NCBI GenBank assembly: GCA_034509755.1
Contig: CM067547.1
Span: forward strand, 51,177,859-51,241,858
DNA: 64,000 bases
Direction of reading: 5' to 3'
Source: Anisodus tanguticus
Taxonomy: Eukaryota > Streptophyta > Magnoliopsida > Solanales > Solanaceae
A model generated the notes under the pieces. The model ran no database searches. It was not told where the DNA came from and saw nothing but the letters and a program-made list of their open reading frames with translations. A program made the position numbers and the translations under genes. Of this stretch, positions 23,141 through 34,448 are shown in pieces. The stretch's first letter is position 1, and each line of letters starts with the position of its first letter.

Positions 23141-26100
23141 ACACACTTGGATTAAGTCCCCCGGACGCAAATTGGTACATGGACACCGAGGCCACTACCC
23201 ACATGACATCCGACCAAGGTACTCTCTCGTCTTATTCCAATTTGAGTAGTAATCGTGGTATAATTGTTGGTAATGACAATTCAATTCCAATTCGTGGTTA
23301 CGGTCATAAAACTTTGTTTCCCCCCCTCTCTCCCCCCTCATCTACCTCTTGTCTTGAAAAATACCCTTCATGCCCCCTAGGTTGATTAAAAATTTGGTGT
23401 ATGTCCTTAAATTCACCATTGATAATTCTGTTTCTATTGAATTTGATCTTTTTGGGTTTTTTGTGAAGGATTTCAAGACGGGGATTCCTCTCATAAGATG
23501 TGATAGTTGGGGAGATATTTATCCTATCACGCCCACCTCCGGTCTCTCGAGTCCATCCTTGCCATCTACTTTTGTAGCCCTTGCTCCTTCCTTGTGTCAT
23601 GCTCGTCTAGGTCATCCGAGGTTGTCAATTTTGTCTTCCTTAGATAAAAATAATATTATTTCTTGTAAGTGTACGCGTAGTATTCCGATTTGTCAATCTT
23701 GTTCTTTAGGAAAAATTGTTAGATTGCCGTTTGTAGACTTCAATTCTCGTACTTTAATGTCATTTGATATTATTCATAGCGATTTATGGACGTCTCTTGT
23801 TCTCAGTTCTTTGGGCCATCGTTAGTATGTTCTTTTTTGGAAGATCATTCTAATTTTTTATGGACTTTTCCGTTAGCAAAAAAATCTCAAGTTTATTCCA
23901 CTTTTTTAAAATTTAGAGCTTTCATCCGTACCCAATTTGAACGGAAAATTAAGAATATTCAATGTGATAATGGAAAAGAATATGATAATGGGTTGTTTCG
24001 GGATTTTTGTGGTAATAATGATATCAATTTTTGTTTCTCTTGTCCTCATACGTCCTCACAAAATGAGAAAGCCAAACGCAAAATTCGTACCATTAATAAT
24101 ATTGTCCGAACTTTATTGGTCCATTCTTCCGCACCTCATTCCTTTTGGCATCATGCTCTACAAATGGCTACTTATCTCCTTAACATTCTTCCTACCAAAG
24201 GTTTGACTTATTCATCCCCCTTCAAATACTATATAATAAGACACAATCGTATTCACATCTTAGGGTCTTTGGTGCTTATGTTATCCCCTATTTTCGTCCA
24301 CCACAATTAACAAACTTCAAGTCCGGTCTACCCCTTGTGTGTTTTTAGGTTATTCGTCTAATCATCGTTGTTACAAATGTTTTGATTTATCGTCTAATAA
24401 AATCATCATTAGTCGCCATGGTATTTTTGATGAATCTCAATTTCCGTTTGCTAAGGTAAGTAGTCTCGTGCCTAGTTCGTATAATTTTTTGGATGGCGAT
24501 GTCTCCCCATATATTATCCAACATTTTTTGGACATGTCCCGCACCTCGAATCCGCCAACGGGCCCACTGCCCACTGGTTCTCCAGTACCTTCACCGACCA
24601 CCGTCGTGGGTCTAGTGACTGGGCCGCCTCTCCAGCCCAGTTCTGGCCTAATTTCTGCCCTTGATCCAGTCCCGCTTCAGTTTCTGGCCCAGTTCGTCGT
24701 CTACTAATTCCAGTTTCCGTGTTGGGCCAGCAAGCCCACTACCTGCTGGCCAGTCCGTCACTATAATCGATATCTCCCAAAATTCACCCAATTCTCTCCC
24801 GAGTCACAGACAGGTCACTCGTAGTCAACGAGGTATTTTTAAATCAAAAAGACATTTTAATTTAAATTCTAATGTTCTTAAATCGCCTCTCCCGTAACTC
24901 CGTGTCCGTTTTACATGACCCAAATTGGAAATTGGCTATGACCAAAAAAATATGATGTTCTTATTGCAAATAAGACGTGGGAGTTGGTACCCCGTCCTTC
25001 TGGTGTTAATATTCTTTGGTCTATGTGGATTTTTACTCATAAGGATAATTCTGACGGTTCTTTTGCTAGGCATAAGACTCGTCTTGTAGGTAATGGTAAG
25101 ACTCAACAGGTTGGTGTGGATTGTGGTGAGACCTTTAGTCCGGTGGTCAAGTCGGCTACCATTCGCACTGTGCTCACCTTGGCTCTCTCGAAAGCATGGC
25201 TCATTCATCAGTTAGATGTGAAGAATGCTTTCTTACATGGTGATCTTAATGAGACCGTTTACATGCATCAACCCTTGGGGTTTTGAGACCCCAGATATCC
25301 TCATCATGTCTGTCTATTGAAGAAGTCTTTGTATGGGCTTAAGCGGCCCCCGAGCTTGGTATAAGAGATTTGTAGACTATGTGTCGTCTATTGGGTTTAC
25401 GCACATCAGGTCTGATAATTCATTGTTCATATATCATCGTGGTTCTTTCCTGGCTTATATTATATTATATGTGGATGATATTATCTTGACTGCCTCTACT
25501 AATGCGTTACGCAAGTCTATCATGACCATGCTCAGTTCTGAGATTGCTATAAAAGACTTAGGGCCTTTGAGTTATTTTTTGGGGATTGTTGTCACTCGTC
25601 ATGTATGTGGGTTGTTCTTATCACAACGTAAGTATGCAGCTGAGATCATTGAGCGAGCTGGTATGTCCTCATGCAAGTCTACTTCCATTTCAGTTGATAC
25701 TAAACCCAAGTTGGGTGTTGCGGCTGGCTCACCTTACGAGGATCCGACCCGCTATCGCAGTCTTGTAGGGGCTCTTCAGTAACTTACGTTCACGAGACCA
25801 GATATTACGTATACCGTATAATAGGTTTGCTTGTTTATACATGATCCCAGGGTTGAACACATGAATGCGCTCAAACGCATTATTCGATACATCTAGGGAA
25901 CCCTTGACTATGACTTACATTTATATCTGTCTTCGACATCTACACTTATCTCGTATACAGATGCTGATTGGGGTGGTTGTCCGGATACCAGACATTCCAC
26001 GTCCGGCTATTGCATGTTTCTTGGTTATAACTTGGTCTCATGGTCTGCGAAGCGTCAGTTGACATTGTCACACTCTAGTGCAAAGGCTGAGTATCGAGGG

Positions 26101-26436
26101 GTGGCCAATGTGGTTTCTGAATCATGTTGTTTACGTAGTCTTCTTTAAGAGCTTCATTGTCCTATTCAGAAAGCTACATTGGTTTATTGTGATAATGTTA
26201 GTGCCATCTACCTTTCTGGTAATCCAGTTCAACACCAGCGCACTAAACACATCGAGATGGACATTCACTTTGTTCGCGAAAAGGTAGCTCGTGGACAAGT
26301 ACGCATCTGTCATGTCCTTTCCAGGTATCAAATTGCAGACATCTTTACAAAAGGTCTTCCCTCAGTCATTTTTAAAGATTTTAGGGACAGTCTCAGCATA
26401 CGAAGACCGTCCGCTATGACTGCGAGTGTGTGTTAA
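23140..26436 (+). pseudogene. copia pol of element B (PR-INT-RT-RNase H), broken
   Basis: Protease at 23170 reads NWYMDTEATTH: the catalytic Asp-Thr-Gly has become Asp-Thr-Glu, which should inactivate it. The integrase zinc region (CHARLGHP, CQSCSLGK) and core (IHSDLWTS; CDNGKEYDNGLFRDFCG) follow in shifting frames to 24310. RT fragments (VKNAFLHGDLNETVYMHQPL; the active-site YVDDIILT near 25470) and RNase H (YCDNVSAIYLSGNPVQHQR; ADIFTKGLP near 26340) keep diagnostic motifs. Many in-frame stops and frameshifts are present. Confidence 0.88.
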
Positions 26437-26736
26437 ATATACACGTGATATACACTTACCATAAGTAGTGTATATCACGTGTTGGTCACACTTTTGTAGA
26501 TATTCAGACTGTGATATATATCATGGGTGAGGGTAGATTTTAGGTATTAATTTATTGTAATATTTAGTGTAAATATGATATTAATTAGTATTGTACACTT
26601 ACCATAATTATATGATTCTTGTACTACTAGAATAGGGTTTTGGGAGTTGAATAAGAATAAGATTTCTATTATGGAAAATTGTAAATTGTATATATACTCT
26701 TTCATTAATGAAAATAATCAAAGGATTATTTCTTCA
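26431..26736 (+). repeat. 3' LTR of copia element B
   Basis: TGTTAAATAT...TTCTTCA, 306 bp; followed by AATAT, identical to the five bases before the 5' LTR. Confidence 0.92.
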
Positions 26737-26812
26737 AATATAATATCAATAATTCAAATATATAATTTAAAAATAACTTTTAAAACCCCTTGAATATTAT
26801 AATTAAAGTTTA

Positions 26813-26815
<3 letters not shown>

Positions 26816-26887
<72 letters not shown>
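26816..26887. repeat. TA dinucleotide microsatellite
   Basis: A continuous run of about 36 TA/AT units, shortly after element B. Confidence 0.95.
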
Positions 26888-26889
<2 letters not shown>

Positions 26890-27015
26890 TATATTGTGTT
26901 TATCCTTTTTACATAAGATTCTTCGATAAAGGGATTTAATTAGACCCTCTATGTTAAGCTTTTTTTTTTTCTATCTAATATTTGATATCCGCATTGATAT
27001 GCTGAGTACGTAATT

Positions 27016-27322
27016 TGAATCTGGGTTGCCACATCTTAATGGAAATGGAATGGCAACATGTATTCTTTATATGGACTTAGATAATACTCACCTTACAAGT
27101 TAATTTTTTGGGTTGAGTTAGAGTCAAGATACATTTTTTACATGGTATCAGAGTCAGACTCATTTCAATTCTATGTTCACCGATGTTGGGTTCCCAAGAG
27201 AGTGTTAAGAGTCCCACATCGAAAATGGAATGGGAACATGGACTCTTTATATGTACTTAGACAATCCTCACCCTACAAGCTAGTTTTTGAGATTGAGTTA
27301 GACTCATGATCCATTCTTTATA
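27016..27322 (+). mobile_element. TRIM-like mini LTR retrotransposon
   Basis: LTR1 (27016-27142) and LTR2 (27203-27322) share TGGAATGG(C/G)AACATG, TCTTTATATG and CTCACC(T/C)TACAAG. LTR1 is followed at once by TGGTATCAGAGTC (PBS), and LTR2 is preceded by the purine stretch AAGAGAG. Only about 60 bp separate the LTRs, with no coding capacity. LTR2 begins TGTTAAGAGTCCCACATC, typical of plant TRIMs. Confidence 0.7.
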
Positions 27323-27441
27323 GTCACTTTGTCTCAAAAAACTTGTATTACTTTGATTTGATACAAAACTTAAAAAATAAAGAAACACTTTGAAATGTGT
27401 GATTATAAATAATCTCATAATGTTAAATTATTTTTAACTAC

Positions 27442-27485
27442 TAAGAAAAGTAAGATAATTTTATTAAAATGGAGGAAGTAATAAA
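27442..27485 (+). repeat. 44-bp direct repeat, left copy
   Basis: Identical base for base to 28048-28091 (begins TAAGAAAAGTAAGATAATTT, ends GAAGTAATAAA). It forms the right half of a decayed Stowaway-like element (27320-27482). The retroelement gag fragment lies between the two copies. Confidence 0.9.
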
Positions 27486-27489
27486 CAAT

Positions 27490-28045
27490 TAAAAAAATAT
27501 CTGGGGACTGTCATCATGCATATATTTATTGTTGTAAAAAATAAATTTGATAGTCACTAGACACCGGACGGGGCCCACCGCCCGCTGCCGATCCCCGAAC
27601 CGCCAGAACCGCCGCGTTGCCCCCCGCGGTTTTTTGTTATTATTCTTGCGATTATTCTTGTCGCCACCATGATTATGGTTTTGGCCCGAATTATTAACAA
27701 AACCCGAAGAACTAGGATAGGACACCACCATGACGACGGGCTTGCTCCGGTAGCCGCCTTTTTAGCCAAACCGACTTTTATCGGGAAGAGGGTTGCTTTT
27801 GGTGAAGGAGAGTTCCAACACCATTATATGCCTGTCGTAGAACGAGACGATTATTAGTTAAACATTACGTAGTTGACTTTGAGTTTTTGCAATATGCAAA
27901 AACGTTTGGAAATTCGTCCATTCGAACTAGAGAAATTCTCGCTCGAGTGTGACGACACGTAAATGTTGGTTGTCTTGAAATATGTCACGCAATCTATTCC
28001 ATACCCATAGCCGCGGTATCCGCCTCAATAACCTAGGACAATAGG
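27490..28045 (-). pseudogene. copia gag fragment (same family as A and B)
   Basis: The minus strand reads NRLRDIFQDNQHLRVVTLER at about 28010-27930 and then AKKAATGASP and an Asn/Gly-rich tail at 27770-27560, matching the order in element B gag. No LTR or PBS is present. The fragment is bounded by the 44-bp direct repeats and sits 110-160 bp upstream of the SMO2 start. Confidence 0.8.
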
Positions 28046-28047
28046 GA

Positions 28048-28091
28048 TAAGAAAAGTAAGATAATTTTATTAAAATGGAGGAAGTAATAAA
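28048..28091 (+). repeat. 44-bp direct repeat, right copy
   Basis: Exact copy of 27442-27485; it lies about 60 bp upstream of the putative SMO2 TATA box. Confidence 0.9.
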
Positions 28092-28152
28092 AAAATTGAA
28101 AGAAAAAATTATCAAAACACACTAGTTGGTCCTTACTACTCTACTCTTATTT

Positions 28153-28160
28153 TATATAAT
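28153..28160 (+). promoter_or_regulatory. candidate TATA box for SMO2
   Basis: TATATAAT lies about 45 bp upstream of the SMO2 ATG, which has a strong context (GCCATGG). If used, the 5' UTR would be very short (about 15-20 nt). Confidence 0.35.
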
Positions 28161-28200
28161 GCCACTTCAATAATTCGACTGAGTCCTCACAGTTTCCGCC

Positions 28201-31200
28201 ATGGCTTCCATGATTGAATCTGCTTGGACGGTACTTTTCTCTTCTCTATCCTCCAATTTTTTTACATAATTAACCTCTCTCCGTCGGTAAGGCCGGCGTA
28301 TACTCTACCATCTCTAGACTCCAATGGTAGGATTACACTGCATATGTTATTGTTGTTGTATTAGCCTAGATTGTTCTATATTTAGTTTGGTGCATTGAGG
28401 AACAGTGCATTTATGTGCAAAATAGGCACAGCATTGTTTGCAACTGTAGTGTAGTAACAGAAGAAGCGGAGCTATGATTTTGAGTTTATGAGTTATGGAT
28501 TCTAAAAAACGTTACTTTGGTTTTTGATAAATCATTTATTTATATTAGGTGCACTTTTAACCGAAATAAGCTCCGTCGCTGAGTATTAGTAATGTACCAG
28601 ATGTCTTTTGACTTGAAGATGTGTCATTCTCATAAGTTAATTTTGTCCATACATTTATGTGATTGTTTTTCCAGTTATTGGAAGGAAGTAGGAAATCTCC
28701 TTTGTGTTTCATGTACCCGACATCAAGTTTGTGAAAGTAGTTAATTGATTGGAAAATATTTATTTTTTTCAAAAGTGCTTTTCAAAAAAATATTTTTTAG
28801 GATTAGCCGTTTATATTTGATTAATTGATTTGAAAATATCTTAGCCAATTTTACAGCAACAACTTGTGTTTGTCCAATGTTTCAAAATTGCTTCGGAGTA
28901 AAAACTACTACTCCCTCCGTCCAAATTGATATGATGTAGTTTGGCTTGCCACGAAGTTTAAAAAATAATAAAAGATTTTTGAATCTTGTTGTCTAAAATA
29001 AAACAAAAGTATTTGTGTGATTATAAATTATCTCGATAAGCGTAAAGGGTAAATACGAAAGTTAAATTATTGTCAAATAATTAAATGTGTCATTCTTTTT
29101 TGGACAGATCAAAAAGAAAAATGTGTCATATAAATTAGGGGAGAGAGTACTTTTTTTAGCTTTTAAAAAATAGCTTATGCTACTACTCAATTTTGTTTTA
29201 CTGAAAGCTTGGTTGAAACACCCAAAATCTCTAAAATAAGCATTAATTAAAATTAAATAAGTACTTTTAGCTTCGCCAAAGCTTGTAAAATTTAGATATG
29301 CCGGGGAAATTCCGTTGTTACTCGGGGGTGGGTTTGGTATGAGATATGAAAGAAGATATTTGCAGAAAAATGTTTTTCAGAAAATTAGTATTTTGTGGTG
29401 TATGATTGTCCAAATATACTTTTCAAAGAAAACCTTTTCACCAGAAGGGAAAATAAGACAAAAGTCATTTTACCTTTGTCTGAGCTTTTAATTTCAGATC
29501 ACTTTGCACACTTGGCATTATTATGAATTTTTAGTACTAAAATTCTTTGTATCAAAATACTATCCGATTTTTAAACATAATTATCAATTTTCTAATAAAT
29601 GTTCTTTCAGTAAAATGTTTTTCAGAAAATGTTTTTTTAAACGAAAACATTTTTCGGATGATTTTTTCTGTATTCCAAACACCTTAGTAATATTTTCTTG
29701 TGTGAATTGGTGGTGTTTGGACCAGTTTGCGTGAATCTCGACTAATCCCTATCTGGCCTTGAAGCAAGTTGCCAAGGTAATCATGCCAAGTTTGAAGTAG
29801 GTGGAGCTCAAATGATGATATGTTTGTCATTATGTAGTCGTAGCGGGTTTGGAAACAGGATTTGGAGTGGAAGCAAAAGCAGGTTAAATTTTAGAATTCT
29901 GTTGTGGCAGCAAAAATGGAAGTAGAGATGGATAGCGTGTAGGACCGTGAAGTTATAGCTTGTAGACCGATGCTTATAAGTTTGTTAGCATGCAGCTATG
30001 GAAACATAACTTAGAAAACTGGAAATGATATAGCCATCTCAGGTTTAGAAGTTTTTGACATGCAATTTGCACTCAGGGGAGTCCGAACAAATCATTCCAC
30101 TGAAACTTTAGACTCATGTCTTAGATTGATACTCCCGAAACCCATCATGGGCCTCCTCTTAAAAGAGGGGGGGGGGGGGGGACGTGTCAATCTCAAATCT
30201 CATGGTCAGTGGAATTGTTTTAGAGAATGCCGGTTCGAAGTTCAGGAAAGAAGAAAAAGCAGGGGTGAAGCAACGGCTCGTTACACTACAATATTTAAAG
30301 CTTGTTGGCGTTCACCATTGTCCTTAGTAAAATGTTTGAGACTAAAATAGCCTAACATGAAAAAACACTCCTACATGTAAACTTCATATTTTTCTTTGTT
30401 CTGAAATGGTATAATTCATGTGGGCTTACTATCAAACTTTACCTTCTATATAGTGCTAGAAATGACAAGATAAATCGTACTCAAGGTTGCAATCGGTCAC
30501 TTGTCTGCAGTGCCCGCTTCCAAATAAATTTCCAATTCTCCAGTTATGTGGACTGAAAAGTCCTATAAGTGCACTCATTGTTATTTAGAGTAACAATGTA
30601 CTAGTTACCGGTCTAATAGCTTGTTGTTTTATTCTTTCTTTCTTTTTCAGTATCTTATAAAAAATTTCAGCGATTTCCAATTGACTTGTCTTGGAGGTTT
30701 CGTTCTTCATGAGAGTGTCTTCTTCTTGTCTGGACTCCCGTTCCTTCTTTTTGAAAGGGCAGGGTGGTTTGGCAAGTACAAAATTCAGGTATTACTTTTT
30801 GACTTTTCTAATTGAATGATATTTCTTGATTAAAATGATCCCAAATTTCAACTTTATTTCACTTAAAGACTGGTGCACGAGTTCCTTTTTAGTTTGCATT
30901 TGGAAAACAGTTTCTGGATAAAAAGATTTGAATGAGCATATTTGAGTTTAGCACAACTACTTTGATGAAAATTGGTTATGATGTTTCACGTTCATAGTAG
31001 TTCATTCTGTCATTACTCGGATGAGTTTTCATTTGTTGCATTCTTGACCTCTTTTTGTGCAGAAGAAGAATAACACCCCGGAAGCTCAAGAGAAATGTAT
31101 CACTCGTCTGCTGATGTATCATCTTTGTGTTAATCTTCCAATCCTTATTGTATCGTATCCTGTCTTTAAATTCATGGGGACGCGATCTATTCTTCCATTG

Positions 31201-34200
31201 CCGTCCTGGTATTTTCCGGTTCTCTATATACCAAGCTTTAATTATGTGATGGCAACATAGATTCATTGTATACCCTTTTTTGGTCCTTTAATCTTTCCTT
31301 TCTTTTATTTTTGCCTTCTAATTCTTTATAATTTTGTTTTCAGAATCTAATGTTCCCACGACAAGACCACGAAACCATTTTGTGATACTGAATATATGCA
31401 CCAGCATACGAAAAGTGACGTTGATGTGAAATTAGAGGGAGTTATGGTGCCTAGATGCAAACAATTAAGATATATAGGATCAATATTCCAGGAGAATGAT
31501 ATGATATAGGGAGATATAACACATACTAGCAAAATAGGATAACTGACACGGAGTAATAGTACCACAGTGTTATGCGATAGGATGATACCTATCATTTTCA
31601 TAAAGATGGACAGTGAGGATTCATGCAGCTGACACCAACTAGCATGGAATTGAGGCGTAGTTGTTCTATATTTTAGAGTAGGTGCGGTAGAGCTTTTCTT
31701 TTCTTGTTTATTCATGAGAGTGAATTGCAAATATTTTCTTTTTTGTGCAGGAAAGTGATTTCAACGCAAATATTATTCTATTTCATCTTGGAGGATTTTG
31801 TATTTTATTGGGGACACAGGATTTTACATACGAAATGGCTCTACAAGCATATCCACAGCGTCCATCATGAGTATGTGAACTACATTATGTTTTCTACTTA
31901 ATACTTATGGTTTCTATTTTTCGCTCATGAGACCAGCGCTTCTGCTTGTTACACCACAGGTATGCAACACCGTTTGGGTTGACTTCTGAATATGCTCACC
32001 CTGCTGAAATTCTCTTCCTTGGATTTGCTACAATAATTGGTCCGGCAATCACGGGGCCCCACTTGATAACAATATATCTATGGGTCTCACTTAGAGTCCT
32101 TGAGACAGTTGAGGCACATTCCGGATACCATTTCCCTTGGAGCCCGTCAAACTTCTTGCCATTATATGGAGGGTCTGTACCTTTACTGTTAGAAAATCAC
32201 TCATCTGTATTTATCTGTTCTCCATGTCAACGGTATTCCTGAAATTGCTATTGTTGTTCCCAGGTCTGATTTTCATGATTACCATCATCGATTGCTCTAC
32301 ACAAAGTCCGGCAACTACTCATCGACATTTGTTTACATGGACTGGTAACACTTTCAACACATTGCCGTAAAATTAATATTCTAGAGTGTAATTTAACAAA
32401 GATACAAATATCAAGTTGTCAAAAAAAAAAAATGGTAAAAAATTGTGGTCTCTAGCTGTGTTCAGCTTATGAATATATTTATGACTTTTACCAGAAAGAC
32501 TTGTACTTAACCTTGCTTTCGGTCCAGCAAAGTCGAAATAACAATAATAAAAGGATAAGATTCTAGACCTATAGGTCACGAGTTCGAGTCGTGGAAGCAG
32601 CCACTAATGCTTGCATTAGGATAGGCTGCGTACATCACACCACTTGGGGTGCGGACCTTCGCCGGACCCTGCTAACACGGTAATATACCTATAGCTGCAA
32701 CATGGGGCAGTAAGCCTTTTAGAGAAGGCCATGAAATTTTGTGAGTAATAGGAGCTCAGTTCATCCATAAAACATAACATTGTAAAACGAAGTACTATGA
32801 AGAGTATCTAAATAATAATTGCTTCCTTAATATCATTTAGTCGTTAGGAGAAAGTACAGACAACATTTGTGAATAGACAGATACTATGATCCAATGGTGA
32901 AAACTGTATTTGTCGTCATCCTGGTAAGTTTTGTGTCATAGTTTCTACTGGATTAGTGCATTGCAATCTATTTTAGTTGTAATTCCAGGTCTCAAGTTGA
33001 AGCACTACTTTTGGTAGTTACAACCTTATTTTAAGCACCATAGCAACAGGGTAACTTATTTTTCGCCTGAAGCAAGGGCGATACCTGAAATTTGATGGGC
33101 CTTTTGATTAAAAAAAATAGAACCAGAAGTCATCAATATAAACTGGATAAATAACACATTCAGATATTAAGTACTCAAAATATGGTATCTATTAAAATCT
33201 CACAAAAAGAGAGGACGTTAAGCTTTAAATCAGGCACGAATCGCGCATATAGGTTATTTAAGTTAGTATGCACTATGCAGTTAACTGGTTGCCACTATAT
33301 TTACCGTCTAAATTGTGAATTTTTGGCACAATGAGAAAACATGTTGTAACTTCAGATAAATTTGGGTAGATCTCTGAAACTAGTCTACTCAGGCTTCGCA
33401 GTGGGGAAGTTCTTAACACTTTTGAGCTTTCCTTGTGCATTCCCAGCTAATGTAAATCTCTTGTATGTGGTTTTTTGAAATCCAAATGGAGAGCATTATG
33501 TTTAGCGAAATCTCTCACCAGGCATTACAGAAAGTGTCATAGATGCACTTAGTTGTTCGCTAGATAAAAGTAACACGAACTTTGGGAGGGAAGCTTTGAG
33601 GATCAAGGTGAACTAGATGTTTATGACATCTCTCTCTTAAGTAAAACTTCATTAAGCTGTGCATCTGCCTGCTTATGCTTTGACAAAACTGTGTGTCTTC
33701 TGTTTCCCAACTAATATTGACTAATGTTGCTGGAACTTTCCAAAAATATTGTCGCACTCATGGTGGATCTTCCAAAAATGCACTATCTGACCGTCGCACT
33801 TTCTGTTCATGTATAATACTTTCTTTGTGACAGAGAGGATCTCTCATATGCCGTAGAAGCTGAAACTGCCAAGTATGTTCCCACAAGTTAATGCCGTTGT
33901 GGCATTTCATGTTTTATGTTGATCATGCATCATCTACCAAATTCTCTAAAAAATTCAATAATCCGTTCTGATACAAGGCCTCTGGTCCGGTTTGCCTAGG
34001 AGGTTCCAGAGGCTATACATCTGCCTGCTTATGCTTTTGACAAAACTGTGTCTTTTGCATGATTTCTCTTTGCAATTTGATAGAGACTTGATTGCATACC
34101 TCCGCCACATTGTGGTTGTTCTTCTGTTTCCCAACTAATATTGACTTATGTTGCTCGGACTTTTCAAAAATGTTGTCGCACTCATGTTGGATCTTCCAGA

Positions 34201-34448
34201 AATGCACTATCTGTCCGTTGCATTTTTAAAGAGTCTGATCAACATAATTGACTACCTCTATCTCAATAATGTCTTGTGATATCTTAGTCATTTTGTGGCC
34301 TGAACAATATAGAATAGGAGATCTTTGTAGGATTCATGATTTTGACGGATTTCTTCGTTTTGTTAGGATATTTGGTACTGACAAGGGATACAGAAAATTG
34401 AAGTCACTGAAGGAGAATGAACGCCACGCTGAGGGAAAAGTAATGTAA
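28201..34448 (+). CDS. SMO2: methylsterol monooxygenase (sterol C-4 methyl oxidase) 2, seven exons
   Basis: An ER membrane non-haem di-iron oxidase removing the C-4 methyl of 4-alpha-methylsterols in phytosterol synthesis (SMO2 class acts after cyclopropane opening). Exons are 28201-28230, 30651-30788, 31063-31208, 31751-31870, 31960-32172, 32264-32344 and 34367-34448 (TAA); all junctions are GT-AG and the frame is unbroken, giving 269 residues, near the usual 260-270. The three His clusters of the fatty acid hydroxylase superfamily are present: HRILH (127-131), HSVHH (140-144) and HDYHH (220-224). Hydrophobic spans lie around residues 18-50, 70-90 and 108-124. KNNTPEAQEKCITRLLMYH and WIFGTDKGYRKLK are SMO2-like rather than SMO1-like. 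Introns 1 and 6 hold MITEs and SINE pieces and intron 3 a LINE piece, but the coding sequence looks intact. Confidence 0.93.
28745..29290. mobile_element. family F MITE (copy 3), split by a Stowaway, SMO2 intron 1
   Basis: Motifs TTTCAAAAGTGCTTTTCAAA, GTGTTTGTCCAATGTTTC and, on the other side, CTTGGTTGAAACACCC and AAATAAGTACTTTTAGCTT match family F. The two halves are separated by the Stowaway-like MITE at 28911-29147. Confidence 0.6.
28911..29147. mobile_element. Stowaway-like MITE nested in family F copy 3
   Basis: CTCCCTCCGTCCAAATTGAT at the left and ATATAAATTAGGGGAGAGAG at the right are inverted; TA flanks both ends (28909-28910, 29148-29149). About 237 bp. Confidence 0.88.
29330..29690. 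mobile_element. probable MITE, GTTTGGTATG-ended, SMO2 intron 1
   Basis: Left GGGTGGGTTTGGTATGAGA and right CTGTATTCCAAACACC are weak inverted ends. Internal AAAATGTTTTTCAGAAAA pieces occur at both sides. It is like the 60071 element in its ends but lacks the C/G-tract core. Confidence 0.45.
31405..31685 (+). mobile_element. RTE-type LINE 3' fragment in SMO2 intron 3
   Basis: The plus strand reads DVKLEGVMVPRCKQLRYIGS then IFQEN, with stops, matching the reverse-transcriptase C-terminal part of plant RTE LINEs. It ends with the 3' tail GAATTGAGGCGTAGTTGTTC typical of that clade. No open frame remains on the plus strand; an antisense open frame of 127 residues is incidental. Confidence 0.65.
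32551..32700 (+). mobile_element. SINE in SMO2 intron 6
   Basis: The B-box-like GGTCACGAGTTCGAGTCGTG is followed by GGATAGGCTGCGTACATCAC and a CGGACC...CGCCGGACCCTGC block, the layout of a Solanaceae tRNA-derived SINE. The reverse complement of this family appears at 18640. Confidence 0.7.
33660..34222 (+). repeat. direct duplication inside SMO2 intron 6
   Basis: 33662-33803 and 34018-34222 share CATCTGCCTGCTTATGCTTT, TTCTGTTTCCCAACTAATAT, AATGTTGTCGCACTCATG and GGATCTTCCA(A/G)AAATGCAC. The second copy has about 60 extra bases. The core (GTTGCTCGGACTTTTCAAAA) also occurs at 39896-39960 and, inverted, near 10020-10055, so it is a dispersed repeat. Confidence 0.75.

Larger units (their letters stand above)
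21596..26736 (+). mobile_element. Ty1/copia retrotransposon B, complete but inactive
   Basis: The 5' LTR (21596-21914) is followed by a PBS, gag, protease, integrase, RT, RNase H and the 3' LTR (26431-26736), flanked by the 5-bp target duplication AATAT (21591-21595 and 26737-26741). The LTRs differ at roughly 30 of about 300 aligned positions by my hand alignment, plus an 11-base gap, so the insertion is old. Coding regions contain many stops and frameshifts. Confidence 0.93.

Noticed and set aside
30163..30181. Gly-run frame near 30060-30350
   Set aside because: The open frame is created by a poly-G tract in an SMO2 intron; no family features.
31347..31730. 127-residue minus-strand frame in SMO2 intron 3
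   Set aside because: Antisense to an RTE LINE fragment; the plus strand carries the recognisable LINE motifs.
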